The notes below the pieces were generated by a model. It saw nothing but the letters and a program-made list of their open reading frames with translations, did not search any database and was not told where the DNA came from. A stretch of 10,506 bases of DNA from Sulfurovum sp. (GTDB taxonomy: Bacteria; Campylobacterota; Campylobacteria; Campylobacterales; Sulfurovaceae): positions 1 through 10,506 of the forward strand of contig DQVY01000222.1 in the NCBI GenBank assembly GCA_015661535.1, read 5' to 3'. Made by a program: the position numbers and the translations under genes. Positions 5,758 through 10,506 of this stretch are shown piece after piece (the first letter of the stretch is position 1; each line of letters begins with the position of its first letter).

Positions 5758-7677
5758 ATGACTATTTTAGAAAAAGCCCTAGAAGCAAGAAGTAAAAAAG
5801 TAAATAAAGTAGAAACGACCAAGGCCCTGAAAATGCCCATGGATGTTCATGCAAAACTCGAAGAGATCGCAGCAGCAGGATATGAGGGACTTGCCAAGGA
5901 AGACTCTGCATACTTCTTAAAATGTTTTGGACTTTTTGATAAAGGTGAAGATTTCATGCTTCGTGTGCGCATACCTGGCGGACAACTTAACTATGCACAG
6001 GCAAAACGTATTGGTGAAGTGGCAAAAAAATATGGTAATGACTATATAGACATTACCACGCGTATGCAAGTAGAGCTTCGTTATCTTCAAATAGCAGATA
6101 TCGCCAAAGTCTTGCATGAACTTAAAGAAGCAGGACTTTCCTCATTTCAAACAGGCGTCGACAATCCACGTAATATTGTCACTGATCCACTTGATGGTAT
6201 CGCCTATGACTGTGTCATAGAAGCTATGCCTCTTATAGAAAAAATGCAAGAAATATTTATAGAGAACCCTGATTGGATCTCTGCACTTCCCCGTAAATTC
6301 AATACCGCTGTACTTGGTTCACTCTCAAATAGCTGTAATATTTTTGGCCATGACTGTAACTTTGTCCTGGCTCAAAAAGAGGGGATATTTGGATTTAACA
6401 TCTATCTGGGTGCACGTGTGGGCATGCAAGCACAGGATGCCAATACCTTTGTAACTGCAGAAGAAGTACCCACGTTCTTTCAATCACTGTTGACCGTGTT
6501 TAAAAATTATGGATACAGAGACAACAGGAACAAAAACCGTTTGGTCTTTTTACTCAATGATGTAGGGATAGACAACTTCATTGATGCTGTCAAAAAAGAA
6601 GCAGGTATTGCATTTTCTACTGCCGGTGTTACTATGGTGCAGTCTCAAAATATCGCTTTAGGTTCCAACAAAGTGCTGGGACGCAATGGTAAATTTAACT
6701 ACAAGATCATCGTACCTTCAGGTATCTTCTCCGGTACAGATATGATAGCAGCTGCCGAAACTTCCAAAAGTTACGGGGATGGGAACATCAGACTTACCTA
6801 TGACCAAAATCTTTACCTTGTAAATATTCCTTCAGAAAATGTAACAGTACTTGAGGCATCTGATCTCGTCTCTAAATACGCAAAGTTTAACAACCTCTAC
6901 TTTGCTGATATGATAGCCTGTGCAGGTACAGCTACCTGTAGTTTTGGGGTCATCCCCAATAAACCAGATGCTATCGATATGGCACATTTTCTTATCTCAG
7001 AAGTGCCTATAGACAATGCTAATGTCCGCATAAACTGGTCTGCCTGTCCTAAAGGCTGTGGAGTACACGGCATAGCCGATATTGGACTTGAAGGATGTAA
7101 GGCAAAAGAGAGTGATGGTACACGTGTGGATGGTGTGCACATCTTCTTAGGTGGTAAGATCACCCGTGAGGCACAAGAAGCGCATATCTTGCATAAAGCT
7201 CTTCCAATTACAGAAGCGAAACATCATGTGAAATACCTGCTAAAAACCTATGCGGCACATAAACAAAGGGCTGAAACCTATGAAGCATTTGATGACAGGT
7301 TTTTAAGCCGTAACTACAGCTTTCAAGCCTTGGCATTTTTTACCAAGATCAACTATATACTGAATGAAAAACTACAGTTAGATGTAGCATTTGAGCTTGA
7401 TGCAGAACCAAAAAGCTCTAAACGCGAAGAGTATGAGCTCTTTACTTTTGGACTAAAACTCTTCAAACTCCTTACAGGTGAAAAACGTTTTGAATCGGTC
7501 ATAGGCCTAGAGGCTACAAAAGTAAAACCTAGAACCATCAAAAGAGACGAAGTGACAAAACTGAATCCAAAAGTACCGGAAAAACTCTCTGAAGTCATCT
7601 ACAATATGACACATGAGAAGAAAAATGAGAGGGCCGCAGTTTTTTCTGAATTGCTTGTGGCTTTAAAAGAAATATAA
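5758..7677 (+). CDS. nirA: Siroheme/[4Fe-4S] nitrite reductase with extra C-terminal kinase-like tail
   Basis: This 639-residue cytoplasmic protein belongs to the nitrite/sulfite reductase hemoprotein family and should reduce nitrite to ammonium with six electrons, probably from ferredoxin. The family's repeated ferredoxin-like and catalytic domains occupy about 60-490. Cys388-x5-Cys394 and Cys430-x3-Cys434 supply the [4Fe-4S]-siroheme bridge. R102, R138 and the LPRKFN segment (K180, N182) fit the substrate pocket. Asn at 182, where sulfite reductases usually have Lys, favours nitrite. Usual NirA proteins are about 510-560 residues. Residues from about 510 on are additional, and 555-639 resemble a Ser/Thr kinase C-lobe. 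A weak GAGAG lies 10 bases upstream of the ATG. A 9-codon upstream ORF ends across this start. The stop overlaps the next ATG (TAATG), so it is tightly coupled to the electron-transfer gene. Confidence 0.9.
   Translation: MTILEKALEARSKKVNKVETTKALKMPMDVHAKLEEIAAAGYEGLAKEDSAYFLKCFGLFDKGEDFMLRVRIPGGQLNYAQAKRIGEVAKKYGNDYIDITTRMQVELRYLQIADIAKVLHELKEAGLSSFQTGVDNPRNIVTDPLDGIAYDCVIEAMPLIEKMQEIFIENPDWISALPRKFNTAVLGSLSNSCNIFGHDCNFVLAQKEGIFGFNIYLGARVGMQAQDANTFVTAEEVPTFFQSLLTVFKNYGYRDNRNKNRLVFLLNDVGIDNFIDAVKKEAGIAFSTAGVTMVQSQNIALGSNKVLGRNGKFNYKIIVPSGIFSGTDMIAAAETSKSYGDGNIRLTYDQNLYLVNIPSENVTVLEASDLVSKYAKFNNLYFADMIACAGTATCSFGVIPNKPDAIDMAHFLISEVPIDNANVRINWSACPKGCGVHGIADIGLEGCKAKESDGTRVDGVHIFLGGKITREAQEAHILHKALPITEAKHHVKYLLKTYAAHKQRAETYEAFDDRFLSRNYSFQALAFFTKINYILNEKLQLDVAFELDAEPKSSKREEYELFTFGLKLFKLLTGEKRFESVIGLEATKVKPRTIKRDEVTKLNPKVPEKLSEVIYNMTHEKKNERAAVFSELLVALKEI
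7420..7674 (+). other. Segment of nirA resembling a Ser/Thr kinase C-lobe without catalytic motifs
   Basis: Residues 559-579 of NirA (YELFTFGLKLFKLLTG, ending in F578) read like kinase subdomain IX (D-x-x-S-x-G-x-x-L-Y-x-L-L-T-G-x-x-P-F). Residues 602-637 (LNPKVPEKLSEVIYNM, then NER and ELLVAL) read like the final subdomains, with R625 at the invariant Arg. No glycine loop, HRD or DFG motif occurs anywhere in the protein, so it cannot be an active kinase. The assignment is by eye and needs a profile search. Confidence 0.5.
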
Positions 7678-9284
7678 TGCCTGTAGAACCATTAACCGAA
7701 AATACCCCTCTCGCAGACTTTATAAACCACAAAACCAACACAGGTATGCAATGTGGTAACTACAGCATTGATTTACCTGAGTTAAATGAAGGAGAACAGT
7801 ACCGTTTCCACTTTGATGCCACGGCATGCGTAGGGTGTCACTGCTGTGAAGTAGCTTGTAATGAGCAAAATGCGAACCCAGACGACATTAAATGGCGCAG
7901 AGTAGGCGAAATGGAAACCGGTCTTTTCCCCGATACCCTGCAACTTTTTAACTCCATGTCATGTAACCACTGTTTAGAACCTGAATGCCTTACGGGCTGC
8001 CCTACAGAAAGCTACATTAAGTTTGACAACGGCATCGTCTGGCATGATGATCCCTCTTGTATAGGCTGTCAATACTGCACATGGAACTGTCCTTATGAAG
8101 TACCTACATTTAATGCTGACAGAGGCATCGTCACCAAGTGTCATATGTGCGCAGACAAACTAGAAGAGGGACAAAGCCCTGCCTGTGTGCAGGCCTGCCC
8201 TTCCAATGCCATAGAGATAGAAGTCTTTAACGTGAAACAGTGGCTCGATGAAGATATGGCTAAAGAGGGTGTAGCACCTCACCTGGCAGATATAGATATC
8301 ACCAAACCTACGACACGTTACACACTGCCAGAACTCAAAGAGGGGGAAGAGATCCGCATCGCAGATGAACACCTGCTCAAGCCTGCTCACTCTGAACTGC
8401 CTCTGGTTTTTATGACCGTACTTACCCAGGTAAGCCTTGGTGCATTTTTTGCCCTGTTTTTAGGACAGTTGCTCTTTAGTCTTGGCTTTAATCTACCTAA
8501 ACCAACACTTGCCATGGCGCTGTTGGCTGTAGTACCTGCTATGGTAGGTTTACCGCTCTCTGCCCTGCACCTTGGAAGACCAGGCAAAGCCTATATGGCC
8601 ATGAAAAACTGGCGAACCTCATGGCTCAGCCGTGAAGCTATAGCCTTGGCACTCTTTACTACTCTAGCGTTACTTGTAGCAGGACTATACTATTTAGAAG
8701 TTACAGGTTTTGGTTTACTCATCCTTGAAGCCATCACCCTAGCGGTAGGCATCTACGGTATCCATGCCCAAGCAATGATCTACCGAATCAAAGCACGCCC
8801 AAGTTGGGATAGAAAATCAACGAACAAAAAATTCTTTGGTGCCAGCTATGTAGGCTTTTTACTCATAGCTACTGCCCTGCTTATAGCACATGGCACACAA
8901 GGTGTCATGGTACTTTTGGCCATCACGCTGCTAGCAGGTATGGGACAGGCACTTGTCATTTTTGAAGAACTCGTGTTCTACCGTCACTTAGACAAAGAAG
9001 GCCCACTCTACTACCAATACAACCGAACACGTACTTTGCTACAAGAGCATTTCCCTAAAGTCAAAAAGTTCAGGGTCTATTCTTTGGCACTTTTTGCTTT
9101 AGCTTTACCACTCTTGACCATCTTGTTTACAGCTAGTGGATTACAAGGATTGGCTATAACTACACTCGTTATAGCAACTTTTGGTGCATTCATCAGTGAA
9201 TTAAGTGGTCGATATCTATTTTACAGAACGGTTGTACCATTAGGACTGGCAGGGAATTTCTTTGCCGGGAATCAGAGACACTAG
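7677..9284 (+). CDS. DmsB-DmsC-like fusion: four-cluster ferredoxin plus eight-span quinol-linked membrane anchor
   Basis: In this 535-residue protein the first 235 residues form a DmsB/NrfC-type ferredoxin. All 16 cluster cysteines are present in four groups: C51/54/57/61, C96/99/104/108, C128/131/134/138 and C155/158/170/174. Residues about 240-510 form a DmsC-type anchor with about eight hydrophobic spans, including the LHLGRPGKA and SWLSRE family blocks (297-319). Such anchors oxidise menaquinol and pass electrons through the ferredoxin subunit to a molybdopterin enzyme. Here that enzyme is most likely the nitrate reductase encoded 13 bp downstream. There is no signal peptide, so the ferredoxin half should face the cytoplasm. 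In classical DMSO reductases B and C are separate and follow the catalytic gene. Here they are fused and precede it. The ATG overlaps the nirA stop. NirA could also receive electrons from it, which is speculation. Confidence 0.88.
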   Translation: MPVEPLTENTPLADFINHKTNTGMQCGNYSIDLPELNEGEQYRFHFDATACVGCHCCEVACNEQNANPDDIKWRRVGEMETGLFPDTLQLFNSMSCNHCLEPECLTGCPTESYIKFDNGIVWHDDPSCIGCQYCTWNCPYEVPTFNADRGIVTKCHMCADKLEEGQSPACVQACPSNAIEIEVFNVKQWLDEDMAKEGVAPHLADIDITKPTTRYTLPELKEGEEIRIADEHLLKPAHSELPLVFMTVLTQVSLGAFFALFLGQLLFSLGFNLPKPTLAMALLAVVPAMVGLPLSALHLGRPGKAYMAMKNWRTSWLSREAIALALFTTLALLVAGLYYLEVTGFGLLILEAITLAVGIYGIHAQAMIYRIKARPSWDRKSTNKKFFGASYVGFLLIATALLIAHGTQGVMVLLAITLLAGMGQALVIFEELVFYRHLDKEGPLYYQYNRTRTLLQEHFPKVKKFRVYSLALFALALPLLTILFTASGLQGLAITTLVIATFGAFISELSGRYLFYRTVVPLGLAGNFFAGNQRH

Positions 9285-9297
9285 AAAGGAACAAAAA

Positions 9298-10506
9298 ATG
9301 AGTTTAATACAAAAAGCAAAAGATTTTCTAGGTCTAGACATCAAAGAAGAGAAATATGCCCTCATAGACGACCCAATCTTCGGAAAAGTAGCCAAAGACA
9401 AAGCACCTGACAAATGGGTACGAAGTACTTGCGGGTACTGTGGTGTAGGCTGTGGTATGTACATCGGAGTAAAGAATGGCAAAGCCGTTTACTCCAAAGG
9501 CGACCCGCTTCACTCTGTGAACTTTGGAACACTATGTCCCAAAGGACTTTCGGAGCACAAGATGGTTTACTCTGACAACCGTGTGACTACCCCGCTTATG
9601 CGTAAAAATGGCGAGCTGACTCCCAGCACTTGGGAAGAGACTTTTCAACATACTTCTGATGCATTTAAACGCATACAGGCAGAGCATGGTAAAGGTGCAG
9701 TGGCTGTCATCTCTACGGGACAGCTACTGACTGAAGACTTTTATGCTTTAGGTAAGTTCGTACAGCTTGGGCTTGAGACCAACAACTATGATGGTAACAC
9801 CACACTTTGTATGGCTTCAGCTGTTATGGGCTACAAACAGACATTTGGGTCAGATGGTCCAACAGGCTGTTATGAAGACTTTGAAAAAGCCGATGTCATT
9901 ATGCTCATAGGGGCAAATATCGCCGATAATCACCCTATTTTAAAACTGCACATCGCTAAAAATGAATCCGTCACCGGTAAAAAACCTACCATCATTGTAG
10001 TAGACCCTCGTAAGTCCAAGACAGCACAGATGGCAGACATCTTTGTACCTCTGAAGCCTCGTTCTGACTTGGCACTCATCAACGGACTCTGTTACATCAT
10101 CTTTGAGCAAGGATGGGAGGATGAAAAATTCATACGTGAACGTACCAACGGTTATGTGGAATTCAAAAAGCACATCTTGGCAAACTACCCACCTCAAGAA
10201 GTAGCAGAGATAACAGGTATAGAGGTAAAAGAACTTTACAATCTAGCCAAGATCTACTCACAAGCAGATGCTGTGATGTCTGCATGGACAATGGGCGTCA
10301 ACCAAAGCAGTATCGGTACAGACACCGTCTCTGCCATTTGTAACCTCGCACTTATTACCGGAAATGTCGGACGTGAGGGTGCCAGTCCTATGTCTATTAC
10401 TGGACAGTGTAATGCTATGGGTACACGTGAATTTGGCTTTACCTCTTCCATACCAGGGTACCGAAACTATGCAAGCGATGCAGACAGACAAGCCTTTGCT
10501 GACATC
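9298..10506 (+). CDS. nasA: Cytoplasmic molybdopterin nitrate reductase, NasA-like, N-terminal 403 codons (partial)
   Basis: This reading frame starts 13 bp after the DmsBC-like gene, with AAAGGA (9285-9290) seven bases before the ATG, and stays open to the window end. It belongs to the Mo-bisMGD oxidoreductase family. The N-terminal [4Fe-4S] ligands are C45, C48, C52 and C80, followed by PKG with K82. TTLCMASAV places C171 as the likely molybdenum ligand, as in NasA/NapA nitrate reductases. GANIADNHP (205-213) and NAMGTREFGF near the visible end fit the cofactor-binding core. No twin-arginine signal is present (the N-terminus is MSLIQKAKDF), which argues against periplasmic NapA and for a cytoplasmic assimilatory enzyme. 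It should convert nitrate to nitrite for NirA, with electrons from the preceding fusion protein. The C-terminal part, and any extra domain there, lies beyond the window. Confidence 0.9.
   Translation, partial: MSLIQKAKDFLGLDIKEEKYALIDDPIFGKVAKDKAPDKWVRSTCGYCGVGCGMYIGVKNGKAVYSKGDPLHSVNFGTLCPKGLSEHKMVYSDNRVTTPLMRKNGELTPSTWEETFQHTSDAFKRIQAEHGKGAVAVISTGQLLTEDFYALGKFVQLGLETNNYDGNTTLCMASAVMGYKQTFGSDGPTGCYEDFEKADVIMLIGANIADNHPILKLHIAKNESVTGKKPTIIVVDPRKSKTAQMADIFVPLKPRSDLALINGLCYIIFEQGWEDEKFIRERTNGYVEFKKHILANYPPQEVAEITGIEVKELYNLAKIYSQADAVMSAWTMGVNQSSIGTDTVSAICNLALITGNVGREGASPMSITGQCNAMGTREFGFTSSIPGYRNYASDADRQAFADI

Noticed and set aside
5758..7677. Sulfite reductase instead of nitrite reductase.
   Set aside because: Asn182 in LPRKFN is nitrite-reductase-like, and the neighbours are nitrate transporters and a nitrate reductase.
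9298..10506. Periplasmic NapA or a formate dehydrogenase.
   Set aside because: There is no twin-arginine signal, and the TTLCMASAV block is of the nitrate reductase type rather than the formate dehydrogenase type.

Overview
The window looks like chromosome of an AT-rich, nitrate-using Campylobacterota member of the Sulfurovum/Sulfurimonas kind. This is inferred from the trigger-factor-like sequences, which align by eye with the Campylobacter type, from base composition, and from gene style. It was not tested by any search.

Layout. Bases 1-163 are the left end of an IS3-family insertion sequence: the N-terminus of OrfA reads leftward off the window, with a terminal-repeat-like sequence at about 139-163. 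Bases 276-2833 hold two tandem, overlapping genes for trigger-factor-like proteins (FKBP-type PPIase plus C-terminal chaperone domain). Both lack the ribosome-docking GFRxGKxP loop. They converge on two tandem narK-type nitrate/nitrite transporter genes on the minus strand (4138-2858 and 5515-4235), with a perfect hairpin between the convergent stops. A 242-bp AT-rich region separates the narK pair from a rightward operon. That operon has a siroheme nitrite reductase (5758-7677), a fused DmsB-DmsC-like iron-sulfur/membrane-anchor protein (7677-9284), and the first 403 codons of a molybdopterin nitrate reductase (9298 to the window end).

How they fit together. NarK proteins would move nitrate in and/or nitrite out. 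The cytoplasmic NasA-like enzyme would reduce nitrate to nitrite, probably with electrons from the quinone pool through the DmsBC-like fusion. NirA would reduce nitrite to ammonium. This makes a compact nitrate-assimilation locus with an unusual membrane-linked electron supply.

Most notable points. (1) NirA carries a C-terminal tail of roughly 85-120 residues that resembles the C-lobe of a Ser/Thr protein kinase but has no catalytic motifs. (2) The 15-bp palindrome GATTAA-N3-TTAATC sits at the same place upstream of both narK copies, near -40 of a predicted promoter, and a degraded copy lies upstream of nirA. (3) One NarK copy has lost the Asn of the first nitrate-signature motif. (4) Two trigger-factor paralogues have lost the ribosome-binding signature, and the second also has a degraded PPIase pocket. 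No intergenic stretch exceeds 300 bp.
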